Shown one piece after another: positions 7,966 through 16,966 of a stretch of 64,000 nt of DNA (its first letter is position 1; each line of letters starts with the position of its first letter). Under the pieces are notes generated by a model. That model was given only the letters and a program-made list of their open reading frames with translations. It was not told where the DNA came from and searched no databases. Location of the stretch: NCBI GenBank assembly GCA_963777895.1, contig CAVZSF010000005.1:558001-622000 (forward strand), given 5' to 3'. The stretch comes from UBA2241 sp963777895. GTDB lineage: Bacteria; Actinomycetota; Thermoleophilia; UBA2241. A program made the position numbers and the translations under genes.

Positions 7966-9495
7966 GTGCGCTACTACATCACGACACCCATCTACTACGT
8001 GAACGGCGAGCCCCACCACGGGCACGCTTACAGCACCGTGGCCGCCGACGTGCTCGCCCGCTACCACCGTCAGAAGGGTGACGACGTCTTCTTCCTGACG
8101 GGCACGGACGAGCACGGCAACAAGGTCGCCCAGGCGGCCGAGGAGCGCGGCCTGAGCCCGCGCGAGCACGTCGACGAACTGGCGCCGCGCTTCCGCGAGC
8201 TCGCCGAGCGGCTCGGCGCCAGCAACGACTTCTTCATCCGCACTACCGACCCGGAGCACGAGGCCTTCGTCCAGCAGTTCGTGCAGCGCATCCAGGACGC
8301 AGGCGACATCGAGAAGCGCACCTACGGCGGGCTCTACTGCACCGCCTGCGAGGGCTTCTACTACGAGCGGGACCTCGAGGACGGCAAGTGCCCCATCCAC
8401 CACATCGAACCGGTGTGGCTCGAGGAGGAGAACTACTACTTCCTGCTCTCGAAGTATCAGGGCAAGGTCGCCGACTTCTTCCGCGCCCATCCGGACTGGA
8501 TCAAGCCGCGCTCCCGTTACAACGAGGCGCTCTCGTTCATCGAGCAGGGTCTGGACGACATCTCGATCAGCCGCTCGAGCATCACCTGGGGCGTGCCGGT
8601 GCCGTGGGACCCAGACCAGGTCATCTACGTCTGGGTCGATGCGCTCATCAACTACGTCTCGGCGCTGACCTACGCCAGTCCTGGAGAGGACCTTCTCGAG
8701 GAGTTCTGGCCGGCGACCATGCACCTGCTGGCCAAGGACATCCTCAAGTTCCACGCCGTCATCTGGCCGGCCCTGTTGATGAGCGCCGGCTACGCGCTGC
8801 CCGAGAGCGAGCTCATCCACGGGTACCTGCTGGTGGGTGGCGAGAAGATGAGCAAGACGCGCGGCAACACCCTCGATCCGTTCGCGGTGATCGACCAGTA
8901 CGGCGTCGATCCCTTCCGCTTCTACCTGATGCGCGAGGTGACGCTGGGGCTCGACGGCGACGTGAGCCTCGAGAGCCTCGAGGCGCGCTACAACGGCGAG
9001 CTCGCCAACGATCTCGGCAACCTGCTGAGCCGGACGGCGTCGATGATCGGCAAGTACCGCGGCGGGACCATCCCGACCGTGCCGGCAGGGGCTGGACCAT
9101 TGGCTGCGGCGGCGGCCGAGGGCGAGGCGATGGTGCGGGGCGCAGCCGCGCACTACGACGCCGCCGAGGTCACGGCCGCCGTCGAGCGCATCTGGGACCA
9201 GGTCCGCCGCCTGAACCGTCTGGTCGAGGAAGAGGCGCCCTGGAAGCTCGCCAAGGACGAGGCGCAGGCGGCGCGGCTCGACGCCGTACTCCACGCTCTC
9301 GCCGCCGGCCTGCGCCTCGTCGCCCTGGCGCTCTACCCGGTCATCCCCGCGACGTCCGTCGAGATCCTGCGCCGTCTGGGGCAGGCCACCGGCGAGGACG
9401 ACCTGCGGCTGGAGCGCGCCGCGTGGGACGTGCTTGTGCCGGCCGCCGTCGAAGTCGGGCCGCCGCTCTTCCCGCGCATCGAAAGCGGCGCCTGA
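7966..9495 (+). CDS. metG: Methionyl-tRNA synthetase
   Basis: 509-residue class I synthetase charging tRNA-Met. The N-terminus YYITTPIYYVNGEPHHGHAY carries the HIGH-like signature (HHGH), and GGEKMSKTRGN is KMSKS. A single zinc-knuckle-like set, YCTACEG and KCPIHH (Cys-x2-Cys, Cys-x2-His), replaces the longer double knuckle. VWVDALINYVSAL is the family connector. There is no C-terminal tRNA-binding EMAP/Trbp111 domain, so this is the short monomeric type. GTG at 7966 is chosen because family similarity starts at its second residue and a −10 box ends 9 bases upstream. It heads the run metG–tatD–rsmA–ispE. Confidence 0.97.
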   Translation: MRYYITTPIYYVNGEPHHGHAYSTVAADVLARYHRQKGDDVFFLTGTDEHGNKVAQAAEERGLSPREHVDELAPRFRELAERLGASNDFFIRTTDPEHEAFVQQFVQRIQDAGDIEKRTYGGLYCTACEGFYYERDLEDGKCPIHHIEPVWLEEENYYFLLSKYQGKVADFFRAHPDWIKPRSRYNEALSFIEQGLDDISISRSSITWGVPVPWDPDQVIYVWVDALINYVSALTYASPGEDLLEEFWPATMHLLAKDILKFHAVIWPALLMSAGYALPESELIHGYLLVGGEKMSKTRGNTLDPFAVIDQYGVDPFRFYLMREVTLGLDGDVSLESLEARYNGELANDLGNLLSRTASMIGKYRGGTIPTVPAGAGPLAAAAAEGEAMVRGAAAHYDAAEVTAAVERIWDQVRRLNRLVEEEAPWKLAKDEAQAARLDAVLHALAAGLRLVALALYPVIPATSVEILRRLGQATGEDDLRLERAAWDVLVPAAVEVGPPLFPRIESGA

Positions 9496-9539
9496 CCCGG
9501 GATCCGCTGCGTCGAAGTGAGGCCTGGTTGTACGAGACC

Positions 9540-10364
9540 GTGACGAGCACCCCTTCCGGGACCACGCCGGCCGCCCTGGGGCTGGTCGACTCCCACTGCC
9601 ACCTCGAGCTGCTCGAGAACACCGGGGACGACCTCGCCGCCGCTTGGCGGGCGGGGCTCGAGGCCGTGGTCGCCATCGGCTTCGACTTGGCCTCGTCGAC
9701 GCAGGCAGCCTCGTTCGCGGACCACCACGCGCGCGTGCACGCGGCCGTCGGCCTCTACCCCCACGAGGCCCACACGCTCGACGACGGTCTGCTCGCGGGA
9801 CTCGAGGAGCTGACCGGCCATCCCAAGGTCGTCGCGGTCGGGGAGTGCGGCCTGGACTACTACCACGACTCGTCACCACGAGACGCTCAGCGCCGCGCCT
9901 TCTCGGCGCAGATCGAGCTGGCGCGGCGCGCCGGGCTGACGCTGGTCGTCCACACCCGGGAGGCCGCCGAGGACACGCTGGCGATGTTGGCCGAGGAAGC
10001 GGGCGGCCTCACGGTCGTCATGCACTGCTTCTCGCTGCCGGCCTCCGTCGACGAGTGCAACGCGCGCGGCTATTTCGCGTCGTTCGCCGGCAACGTCACG
10101 TACAAGAACGCCGGCGACCTGCGCGCCGCGGCCGCACGCGTCCGCGAGGACCTGCTGCTCGTCGAGACGGACGCTCCGTACCTCAGCCCGGTGCCCCACC
10201 GCGGCAAACCGAACCAGCCGGCCTGGGTAGCGGCCACGGCCGCCGTCGTGGCCGAGGTGCGCGGCTGGACGCCGCAGAAGACAGCGGCCGTGACGACCGC
10301 CAACGCGTGGCGCGCGTTTCGTCTGCCCGGGGAGCCGGGCAGGCCTGCCGGCGCGGGAGCCTGA
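9540..10364 (+). CDS. tatD: TatD-family metal-dependent DNase
   Basis: A 274-residue TIM-barrel hydrolase. Metal ligands are seen in VDSHCHLELL (H-x-H), GECGLDYY (Glu), HTREA (His), MHCFS (His) and ETDAPYL (Asp). TatD proteins are 3'-5' exonucleases and also act on D-aminoacyl-tRNA in some bacteria. The start is uncertain: GTG at 9540 is used, but an in-frame TTG at 9528 is possible. It follows metG and precedes rsmA in the classic order. Confidence 0.92.
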   Translation: MTSTPSGTTPAALGLVDSHCHLELLENTGDDLAAAWRAGLEAVVAIGFDLASSTQAASFADHHARVHAAVGLYPHEAHTLDDGLLAGLEELTGHPKVVAVGECGLDYYHDSSPRDAQRRAFSAQIELARRAGLTLVVHTREAAEDTLAMLAEEAGGLTVVMHCFSLPASVDECNARGYFASFAGNVTYKNAGDLRAAAARVREDLLLVETDAPYLSPVPHRGKPNQPAWVAATAAVVAEVRGWTPQKTAAVTTANAWRAFRLPGEPGRPAGAGA

Positions 10365-10372
10365 CGGCCGGC

Positions 10373-11269
10373 ATGGCCGAGAGACACGCGCCCCCGCCGG
10401 CAGACCGAGGCCGGCCCCCAAGGCCGCGTCCGCTGAGGCGCTACGGCCAGAACCACCTCGTCGACGCGAACGTCCTGCGACTGATCGTGGAGCAGGCCGC
10501 CGTGGGACCCGACGACGTCGTGCTCGAGGTCGGGCCCGCCGGCGGCCTGCTCACCCGGCCGCTGCTCGAACGGGCGGCGGCCGTCCACGCCGTCGAGATC
10601 GACCGCCGCTTCCTGCCGCGCCTCGAGGAGCTCGCCGCCGCCGATCCGCGCCTGCGGCTGCACGTCGGGGACGCCCTTCGGATGGACCTCGTCACGCTCG
10701 ATCCGCCGCCGACGGCGCTCGTCGCCAACCTGCCCTACAACGTCGCCATCCCCGTGGTCATGACCACCATCGCCCAGCTGCCGACGTTGCGGCGCTGGGG
10801 CGTCATGGTCCAGCGTGAGCTCGGCGACAGGCTTTTTGCCTCGCCCGGCACGAAGCCGTACGCGGCCGTCTCGGTGCTGACGCAGCTCGCCTGCATGCCG
10901 GAACGCGCCCGTGCCGTGCCGCGCAGCGCCTTTCGGCCCCGGCCGAACGTCGAGTCGGCGTTCCTCACGTTCGTGCGCCGGCCTCGGGGCGGCGACGGCC
11001 GCTGGGAGGTGGAAGGCGAGGCGCTCGGCGGGGAAGACTACGCAGCGATGGTCCGCCTCGTGCGACATGCCTTCGGACAGCGCCGCAAGCAGCTCGGCAC
11101 GTCGTTGCCGGGCCTCGGCTACGCGCGCGACGTAGTACGGGACGCCCTCGTCGCGACCGGCGTGACCCCGGGCGCCAGGCCCGAGGAGCTCACGCCGGCG
11201 GCCTGGGTCCGGTTCGCGCGCGTCCTCGGCGTGCTGCCGCCCGTCGCGCCCTCCGGGAAGTCTTCGTGA
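10373..11269 (+). CDS. rsmA: 16S rRNA (A1518/A1519-N6)-dimethyltransferase RsmA/KsgA
   Basis: 298 residues. RsmA dimethylates two adenosines in helix 45 of 16S rRNA. RRYGQNHLVDANVL is the N-terminal signature, VLEVGPAGGLLTRPLL is AdoMet motif I, and VANLPYNVAIPVV contains the NLPYN catalytic motif IV. SAFRPRPNVESAFL is the family's C-terminal linker. The ATG at 10373 is 8 bases after the tatD stop. The first ~23 residues are a Pro/Arg-rich tail preceding the conserved region. The end overlaps ispE by 4 bases (GTGA), indicating coupling. Confidence 0.95.
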   Translation: MAERHAPPPADRGRPPRPRPLRRYGQNHLVDANVLRLIVEQAAVGPDDVVLEVGPAGGLLTRPLLERAAAVHAVEIDRRFLPRLEELAAADPRLRLHVGDALRMDLVTLDPPPTALVANLPYNVAIPVVMTTIAQLPTLRRWGVMVQRELGDRLFASPGTKPYAAVSVLTQLACMPERARAVPRSAFRPRPNVESAFLTFVRRPRGGDGRWEVEGEALGGEDYAAMVRLVRHAFGQRRKQLGTSLPGLGYARDVVRDALVATGVTPGARPEELTPAAWVRFARVLGVLPPVAPSGKSS

Positions 11270-12336
11270 CGGGCGTCCCGGCCGGCGACGGCGTCACCGT
11301 CGCGGCGCCCGCGAAGGTGAATCTCGCCCTGCTGGTGGGGCCGTTGCGTGCCGACGGCTTTCACGAGATCGCCTCGCTCGAGCTTCCCGTGACACTGGCG
11401 GACGTCGTGACGGTGACGCCGGCGCCGGGCGCCGGCCTGACCGTCACGTGCGAGGTCTGCCCCGGCGAGCAGAACCTGGCGGCGCGCCTCGTGCGGGAGC
11501 TGGAGGCGCGCCTCGAGCGGCCGTTCGAGGTCGCCGTCGACATCCGCAAGCAGATCCCGAGCGGCGCCGGCCTCGGCGGCGGCAGCTCGGACGCGGCTGC
11601 CACGCTCGTCGGCCTCGAGCGCCTCTACGATCTCGACCTCTCCTGGCGGCTGCGCCACGAAGTGGCCGTCGCCGTGGGCTCCGACGTGCCCTTCTTCCTG
11701 TGGCCCGGCCCCCAGCTCGCGATGGGACGCGGACAGCTCCTCAAGGACGTGATCCTGCCCGGCCCCCTGTACCTGGTCGTCGCGCTTCCCGACCTCGGCC
11801 TGTCGACGCGGGAGGTCTACGGGTGGCGCGACGAGGACGTGCAGCCCACGCTCGCCGAGTTCGCTCCCCGTGCGCGCATGCTCTCCAGCCGCATCGCGAC
11901 GGCCGCCGCGGTGCGCGATGTCGCGGATCTGGTGGCCAACGACCTCGAGGCGAGCGTCGTGGCGCGCCGGCCGCAGGTGGGCGCGCTCACGGACGAGATG
12001 ACGGCGGCGGGGGCCATGATCGCCGCCATGACGGGCAGCGGTTCCGCCGTCTTCGGGATCTTCGCCGATGAGGACCGGGCCGGCCGCGCCCGGACCCGCC
12101 TGCTCGATGGCGATCACGCCGTGCAGGCCTTCGTCGTCAGCGACCTGCAGCCGGCCGCTCACGGCAAGCTTCGCCCCGGCGCGGCTGCGCCCCACGGGCC
12201 GGCCGGCTCCCAAGGGCCAGCCGTGCCGGGCCCCGGACACGGCGCGGGCCGCGCCGGCCGCCCGGGCGGTCACCGTCGCAGTGGACCCGCCGCGCGCCGC
12301 GGCAGTCCCCCTCGCCGCCGGCCGAGGCCGCGCTAG
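11266..12336 (+). CDS. ispE: 4-diphosphocytidyl-2-C-methyl-D-erythritol kinase
   Basis: GHMP kinase of the non-mevalonate (MEP) isoprenoid pathway, phosphorylating CDP-ME. The substrate-binding start is VAAPAKVNLALLVG; the ATP loop is PSGAGLGGGSSDAAATL (residues ~88–104); the C-terminal glycine motif is MTGSGSAVFG. The GTG start overlaps the rsmA stop. The conserved kinase ends around residue 290; the remaining ~65 residues are an Arg/Gly/Pro-rich tail with no recognisable domain. That tail is unusual for IspE and may reflect stop-codon loss into GC-rich sequence or a frame error. Confidence 0.93.
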   Translation: MTGVPAGDGVTVAAPAKVNLALLVGPLRADGFHEIASLELPVTLADVVTVTPAPGAGLTVTCEVCPGEQNLAARLVRELEARLERPFEVAVDIRKQIPSGAGLGGGSSDAAATLVGLERLYDLDLSWRLRHEVAVAVGSDVPFFLWPGPQLAMGRGQLLKDVILPGPLYLVVALPDLGLSTREVYGWRDEDVQPTLAEFAPRARMLSSRIATAAAVRDVADLVANDLEASVVARRPQVGALTDEMTAAGAMIAAMTGSGSAVFGIFADEDRAGRARTRLLDGDHAVQAFVVSDLQPAAHGKLRPGAAAPHGPAGSQGPAVPGPGHGAGRAGRPGGHRRSGPAARRGSPPRRRPRPR

Positions 12337-12702
12337 CAGCGTGCCGCGCGGCTGCCGCCGGCAGTCGCCGCCGCCTCGCCGCCTGCCGCTTCGCCGCCCC
12401 GTGCCCTCCGCGACCCCTCCGTGATAGGCTCACGCCGTCAGATCGAGGCCACGCCGCATCGCTCCACCAAAGCGATGCCTGCCAAGGGGGTGTGATAGCT
12501 GACTGATCGGAAGTTGGTCGGTTGTCACGTGTCCCGGAGCATGATGACGGTGTGGCCCACGCGCAGGATCTGAGCGATTCGCGCCCCCCGCGGGCGCCTG
12601 CACGTCACCTACGCACACCATCGTCCCTCCACCGTGACCGGCCCGGCCGCGGCCCGTCAGGGCCTGGCTTCCTTTGAGGCAGATCACCCCGGAGGTGCGT
12701 GG
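12337..12702 (+). other. Intergenic region upstream of the saccharopine-pathway operon
   Basis: 366 bases without a supported gene. The left ~90 bases are extremely GC-rich. GATAGGCT near 12424 could be a −10 box. A perfect hairpin with 8-bp arms (12456–12463 and 12471–12478) and a 7-base loop follows, then a purine-rich stretch and about 200 bases of leader. No known riboswitch class is recognisable by eye. Confidence 0.35.
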
Positions 12703-14001
12703 ATGCGGAACATCGGTATACGGCGGGAAGACAAGGACGCGTGGGAGGCACGCGTGCCCCTCGTCCCCGACGATCTGGGCGCGCTGATGCGCGCGTGCGA
12801 GATGAGCGTCACGGTGCAGCCGTCGCCGCAGCGGGTCTTCACCGACGACGACTTCGCCGGCGTCGGCGCGGTCATCGACGAGGACCTCGGCGGCTGCGAG
12901 ATCGTCCTGGCCGTCAAGGAGATCCCCAAGGACTTCTTCGAGCCTGGCAAGACCTACGTCTTCTTCTCGCACACCATCAAGGGGCAGCCCTACAACATGG
13001 CCATGCTGCGCCGCATGATGGAGCTCGGCTGCCAGCTCATCGACTACGAACGCATCACCGACGACCGCGACCGGCGCCTGATCTCGTTCTCGCGCTACGC
13101 CGGTCTCGCCGGCGCCGTCGACACCCTTTGGGCGCTGGGCAGGCGCCTTGCCTGGGAGGGCCTGTCGCCCAATCCCTTTGCCACGCTCGCCCAGACCCAC
13201 ACGTACGGCGGCGTCGACGCGGCGCTTGAGGCGGTCACCGAGTGCGGGCGGCAGATCAAGGCGGAAGGGGTGCCCGAGGAGCTGCGCCCGTTCGTCATCG
13301 GCGTGACCGGTTACGGCCGCGTGTCGCAGGGCGCGCAGGAGGTAATCGACGCGCTCGCGCCGGTGACTGTCGCGCCGGACGACCTCGAGGCGCTGGCGGG
13401 CGTCCCGGGGGACGCCCGCCAGGTCCACAAGGTCGTCTTCCGCGAGGAGGACATGGTCGCCGGCCCTTCGCCCTTCGACGTGGACGACTACTACCGCCGG
13501 CCGGAGAGGTATCGGGGCACGTTCGCCCGCTTCCTGCCGGCTCTCGCCGCGCTCGTCAACGCGGTGTATTGGGAGGAGCGCTACCCCCGGCTCGTCACGA
13601 AGGACGAAATGCGCGCCCTCTGGGAGGGCCCCGGCCGGCCACGGCTCACGGTGATCGGCGACGTGAGCTGCGACATCGATGGCTCGGTCGAGTTCACCGT
13701 CAAGGAGACTCACGTGGACGATCCCGTCTACGTCTGGGACCCGATGACGGACGAGGCGACGGACGGCGTGGCGGGGAGGGGGCCGGTTGTGCTGGCCGTC
13801 GGCAACCTGCCCTGCGAGCTGTCGCGCGACGCGTCGCAGGCGTTCAGCCATACGTTGGCGACCTTCCTGCCCGCCCTGCTGGCCGCGGACATGGACGCGC
13901 CCTACGAGAAGCTCGACCTTCCGGTCGAGCTCAAGCGGGCGCTCATCCTGCATCACGGAGAGCTGACACCCGACTACAGCTACCTGAGGAGCTTCCTGTG
14001 A
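12703..14001 (+). CDS. Lysine-ketoglutarate reductase-like (LOR domain) protein
   Basis: 432 residues resembling the N-terminal LKR half of the bifunctional aminoadipic-semialdehyde synthase, itself related to alanine dehydrogenase. IGIRREDKDAWEARVPLVP and AVKEIPKDFFEPGKTYVFF then SHTIKGQPYNMAML are characteristic. FVIGVTGYGRVSQGAQEV is the nucleotide-binding loop region, and VIGDVSCDIDGSVEF is another conserved block. It should condense lysine with 2-oxoglutarate to saccharopine using NADPH, but single-domain homologs can differ in substrate. ATG 12703 is preceded by GGAGG at 8 bases. It overlaps the next gene by 4 bases (GTGA), forming a three-gene operon. Confidence 0.82.
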   Translation: MRNIGIRREDKDAWEARVPLVPDDLGALMRACEMSVTVQPSPQRVFTDDDFAGVGAVIDEDLGGCEIVLAVKEIPKDFFEPGKTYVFFSHTIKGQPYNMAMLRRMMELGCQLIDYERITDDRDRRLISFSRYAGLAGAVDTLWALGRRLAWEGLSPNPFATLAQTHTYGGVDAALEAVTECGRQIKAEGVPEELRPFVIGVTGYGRVSQGAQEVIDALAPVTVAPDDLEALAGVPGDARQVHKVVFREEDMVAGPSPFDVDDYYRRPERYRGTFARFLPALAALVNAVYWEERYPRLVTKDEMRALWEGPGRPRLTVIGDVSCDIDGSVEFTVKETHVDDPVYVWDPMTDEATDGVAGRGPVVLAVGNLPCELSRDASQAFSHTLATFLPALLAADMDAPYEKLDLPVELKRALILHHGELTPDYSYLRSFL

Positions 14002-15374
14002 AGAAGGTGCTTGTGCTGGGCGCGGGCATGGTGGCCCGGCCCCTCGTTGCCTACCTGCTGGCCAAGGATGACCTCGCCGTGACCGTCACCGACGTGGACG
14101 GGGCTCGGGCGGCGGCGCTGGTCGCGGGCGCCGCGAGAGGCTCGTCCCTCGCTCTCGACGCCCGTGACCTCGCCGCCGTGGGCGCCCTCATGGACGGCTG
14201 CGACCTCGTGGTCAGCATCCTCCCGCCCGAGCTCGAGCCCGAGGTCGCGAAGCTCGCAGTGGCGAAGCGTCGCAGCATGGTGAGCGCCTCGCCGCGCGGC
14301 GAGTCCGGGATGGAGGATCTCGCCGACGAGGCCCGCGCCGCGGGTGTGGCCTTCCTGCCGGAGGTCGGCCTCGACCCCGGTCTCGACCATATGGCGATCT
14401 CGCGCATGGTTGTCAGGGTGAAGGCCCGCGGCGGCACGGTCGTCGCGTGCCGTTCGCTGTGCGGCGGTCTGCCGGCGCCGGACACGAACACCAACTGCTG
14501 GGACTACAAGTTCTCGTGGAACCCGAACGGGGCTGTGGAAGCCTCACTGTTCGACGCCCGTTATCTCCGCGACGGGCGCGAGGTGCCGGTGCCCAACACG
14601 GAGCTCTTCGCGGAGCACTGGCTGGTGCGGATCCCGGGATTCGATGAGCTGGAGGCCCACTTCAACGGCAACTGCCTGCCGTACGTCGGTATCTACGGAC
14701 TGGACGGCGTGCGGGACCTGGTGCGCGCCACGCTGCGCTATCCGGGCTGGGCCTTCACCATGAGCAAGATTCAGCAGCTGGGCTACAACTCGACGACGCC
14801 TCTCGACGGGACGCCGGCGACGTACGCCGCCCTCACCCGCCGGCTCGCCGGCCTGCCGGAGGGCGGCGACCTCGTCGCCGGTCTTGCGAAGGCGCTCGAC
14901 GTGGACGTGAAGTCGTCGGTCGTCGAGCGCCTGGTCTGGCTGGGCCTGACGAGTGACGAGCCGCTCGTCTGGCGCGAAGGCCAGGCGCACACGCCGCTCA
15001 TGGCGCTGGCGAACAGGATGTTCGCGACGATGATGTTCGCACCGGGCGAGCGTGACCTCTCGGTGCTGCACAACGAGATCGTGGCCGAGTACCCGTCGGG
15101 CGAGCGCGAGCGTTCCACGGCCACCCTGATCGCCTACGGCGACCCCGAGGGCGACTCCTCGATGGCGCTCACCGTCGGCACCCCCGCGGCCATCGCTGCG
15201 AGCATGCTCCTCGACGGGCGCATTCGCGACACCGGGCTTGTGCTGCCGGTGAAGCCGCACATCTTCGATCCAATCCTCGAGGAGTTGGCGGGCATCGGCG
15301 TGGCGTTCGACGAAAGGACGGAGCGGTTGCCCGCCGGCGCCCCCTTGGCGCGCGCCGTGGAGGTGAACCTATGA
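13998..15374 (+). CDS. Saccharopine dehydrogenase, paralog 1
   Basis: 458-residue NAD(P)-dependent enzyme of the saccharopine dehydrogenase (glutamate-forming) family. KKVLVLGAGMVARPLVAYLL is the Rossmann start, EVGLDPGLDHMAI is the family's central signature, and CGGLPAPDTNTNCWDYKFSW is the substrate-domain block. It should split saccharopine to aminoadipate semialdehyde and glutamate. The GTG start overlaps the upstream LKR-like stop, and its own stop overlaps the next start (ATGA). It is a close paralog of the following gene: the same motifs occur in the same order. Confidence 0.87.
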   Translation: MKKVLVLGAGMVARPLVAYLLAKDDLAVTVTDVDGARAAALVAGAARGSSLALDARDLAAVGALMDGCDLVVSILPPELEPEVAKLAVAKRRSMVSASPRGESGMEDLADEARAAGVAFLPEVGLDPGLDHMAISRMVVRVKARGGTVVACRSLCGGLPAPDTNTNCWDYKFSWNPNGAVEASLFDARYLRDGREVPVPNTELFAEHWLVRIPGFDELEAHFNGNCLPYVGIYGLDGVRDLVRATLRYPGWAFTMSKIQQLGYNSTTPLDGTPATYAALTRRLAGLPEGGDLVAGLAKALDVDVKSSVVERLVWLGLTSDEPLVWREGQAHTPLMALANRMFATMMFAPGERDLSVLHNEIVAEYPSGERERSTATLIAYGDPEGDSSMALTVGTPAAIAASMLLDGRIRDTGLVLPVKPHIFDPILEELAGIGVAFDERTERLPAGAPLARAVEVNL

Positions 15375-16705
15375 AGAAGGTCCTCGTGCTCGGCGCGGGC
15401 ATGGTCTCGCGTCCCCTGGTGCGGTACCTGCTGGAGAGCGGCGGCCTCGCAGTGACGGTGGCGTCACGCACGGCCGCCAAGGCTCAAGCACTACTTGAGG
15501 GTCACGAGAACGGCACGGCGTTGGCCCTTGACGCGGGCGACCTCGAGCGCACGCGGGCGCTCGTCGAGCAGGCCGACCTGACGGTGAGCCTGCTCCCGCC
15601 CGCGATGCACGTCGAGGTCGCCCGCATGGCGCTCGCCGCCGGCAAGCACTTCGTGACCACCTCCTACATCAGCGACGCGATGCGCGCCCTGGACGGCCCG
15701 GTGCGCGCCGCCGGCCTCACCTTCCTCAACGAGGTCGGCCTCGACCCTGGGATCGACCACATGTCGGCGCTGCGCCTCATCCACGGCGTCCAGGGCCGTG
15801 GCGGCACCGTCACATCGTTCCGCTCCTACTGCGGCGCGCTACCCGCGCCCGAAGCGGACACGAACCCGTGGGGCTACAAGTTCTCGTGGAGCCCGCGGGG
15901 CGTGATCCTGGCGAGCCGCAACAGCGCCCGCTACCTGGAGGAGTCCGCCGAGCAGACGCTGCCGGGCGAGCGGCTCTTCTCGCGGCACTGGCCGGTCGAC
16001 GTCAAGGGCTTCGGCGAGTTCGAGGCCTACTTCAACCGCGACTCGATCCCGTACATCGCGCTCTACGGCCTGGAGGGCGTCACCGACATGTTCCGGGCGA
16101 CGCTCCGCTACCCGGGGTGGAGCTACACGATGCAGAAGGTCGCCGACCTCGGGTACCTCGGCCTCGATGAGATGGAGCACCCGCCGGCGACCTACGCCGA
16201 CCTGACACGTCTGCTTGCCGGGGTCCCGGAGGACGTGGACATCGTGGCCGGCGTGGCCGCGACCCTCGAGGTCGACCCGAGGTCGGACACGATGCGGCGA
16301 CTGGAGTGGCTCGGGCTGACGGCCCCGGATCCGATCCCCTGGGGCGCGCTCCCGACGCGCTCGCCGCTGGACGCGCTTGCGTCGCGCATGCTCCATCTTC
16401 TGCCGCTCGAGGAGGGCGAGCGCGACATGTGCGTCATGCAGCACGAGGTCGTCGGAGACTATGGGCCGGGCCGACGGGAACGCATCACCTCGACCCTGAT
16501 CGCCTACGGCGATCCCGGCGGGGACTCGGCCATCGCCCGCACCGTCGGGGTGCCGGCGGCGATCGCTGTGACGATGGTCCTCGACGGGCGCATCGCCGAT
16601 CGCGGTGTGCTGCTCCCGGTGTCCCCCAGCGTGTACGCGCCGATCCTCGACGAGCTTGCCGCCTCCTCGGGCGTGGTCTTCACCGAGAGGACGAGCGCGG
16701 CCTGA
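15371..16705 (+). CDS. Saccharopine dehydrogenase, paralog 2
   Basis: 444 residues, starting at an ATG that overlaps the previous stop. KKVLVLGAGMVSRPLVRYLL, NEVGLDPGIDHMSAL and CGALPAPEADTNPWGYKFSW align directly with paralog 1. The two must come from a tandem duplication that has since diverged at protein level. It differs in the block after GYKFSW (SPRGVILASRNSARYLEES, where paralog 1 has NPNGAVEASLFDARYLRDG), so substrate or cofactor use may have split. It is the third gene of the overlapping LKR–SDH–SDH operon. Confidence 0.87.
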   Translation: MKKVLVLGAGMVSRPLVRYLLESGGLAVTVASRTAAKAQALLEGHENGTALALDAGDLERTRALVEQADLTVSLLPPAMHVEVARMALAAGKHFVTTSYISDAMRALDGPVRAAGLTFLNEVGLDPGIDHMSALRLIHGVQGRGGTVTSFRSYCGALPAPEADTNPWGYKFSWSPRGVILASRNSARYLEESAEQTLPGERLFSRHWPVDVKGFGEFEAYFNRDSIPYIALYGLEGVTDMFRATLRYPGWSYTMQKVADLGYLGLDEMEHPPATYADLTRLLAGVPEDVDIVAGVAATLEVDPRSDTMRRLEWLGLTAPDPIPWGALPTRSPLDALASRMLHLLPLEEGERDMCVMQHEVVGDYGPGRRERITSTLIAYGDPGGDSAIARTVGVPAAIAVTMVLDGRIADRGVLLPVSPSVYAPILDELAASSGVVFTERTSAA

Positions 16706-16775
16706 CCCCCTGGGAGAAGGCCGCGAGGGGCGCCGGGGCGGTGCCGCCGCGCCCCTCGCGGCCCCTCCCGGGTGG

Positions 16776-16781
16776 TACAAT
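16776..16781 (+). promoter_or_regulatory. −10 element (TACAAT) upstream of tRNA-Gln
   Basis: TACAAT lies 72 bases before the tRNA, after an AT-poor spacer. It probably drives tRNA-Gln and perhaps glmU. Confidence 0.4.
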
Positions 16782-16853
16782 CACCTGCCGCTGCGCGGCG
16801 GCCCGCGGCCGCCGCGGCGGCGGCGGAAGCGCCCCGGCGCAGGCGGTACAGGG

Positions 16854-16928
16854 TGGGGCGTAGCCAAGTGGTAAGGCACCGGGTTTTGGTCCCGGCATCC
16901 GGAGGTTCGAATCCTCCCGCCCCAGCCA
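16854..16928 (+). tRNA. tRNA-Gln (anticodon TTG)
   Basis: A 75-base cloverleaf. The acceptor arms TGGGGCG and CGCCCCA pair fully, the discriminator is G, and CCA is encoded at 16926–16928. The anticodon arm CCGGG–TTTTGGT–CCCGG gives anticodon TTG. The T arm GGAGG–TTCGAAT–CCTCC is perfect. It lies 38 bases upstream of glmU. Confidence 0.96.
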
Positions 16929-16966
16929 GCCCCTGCTCACGCCACCAGCCCGACCTCAGGTGACAG

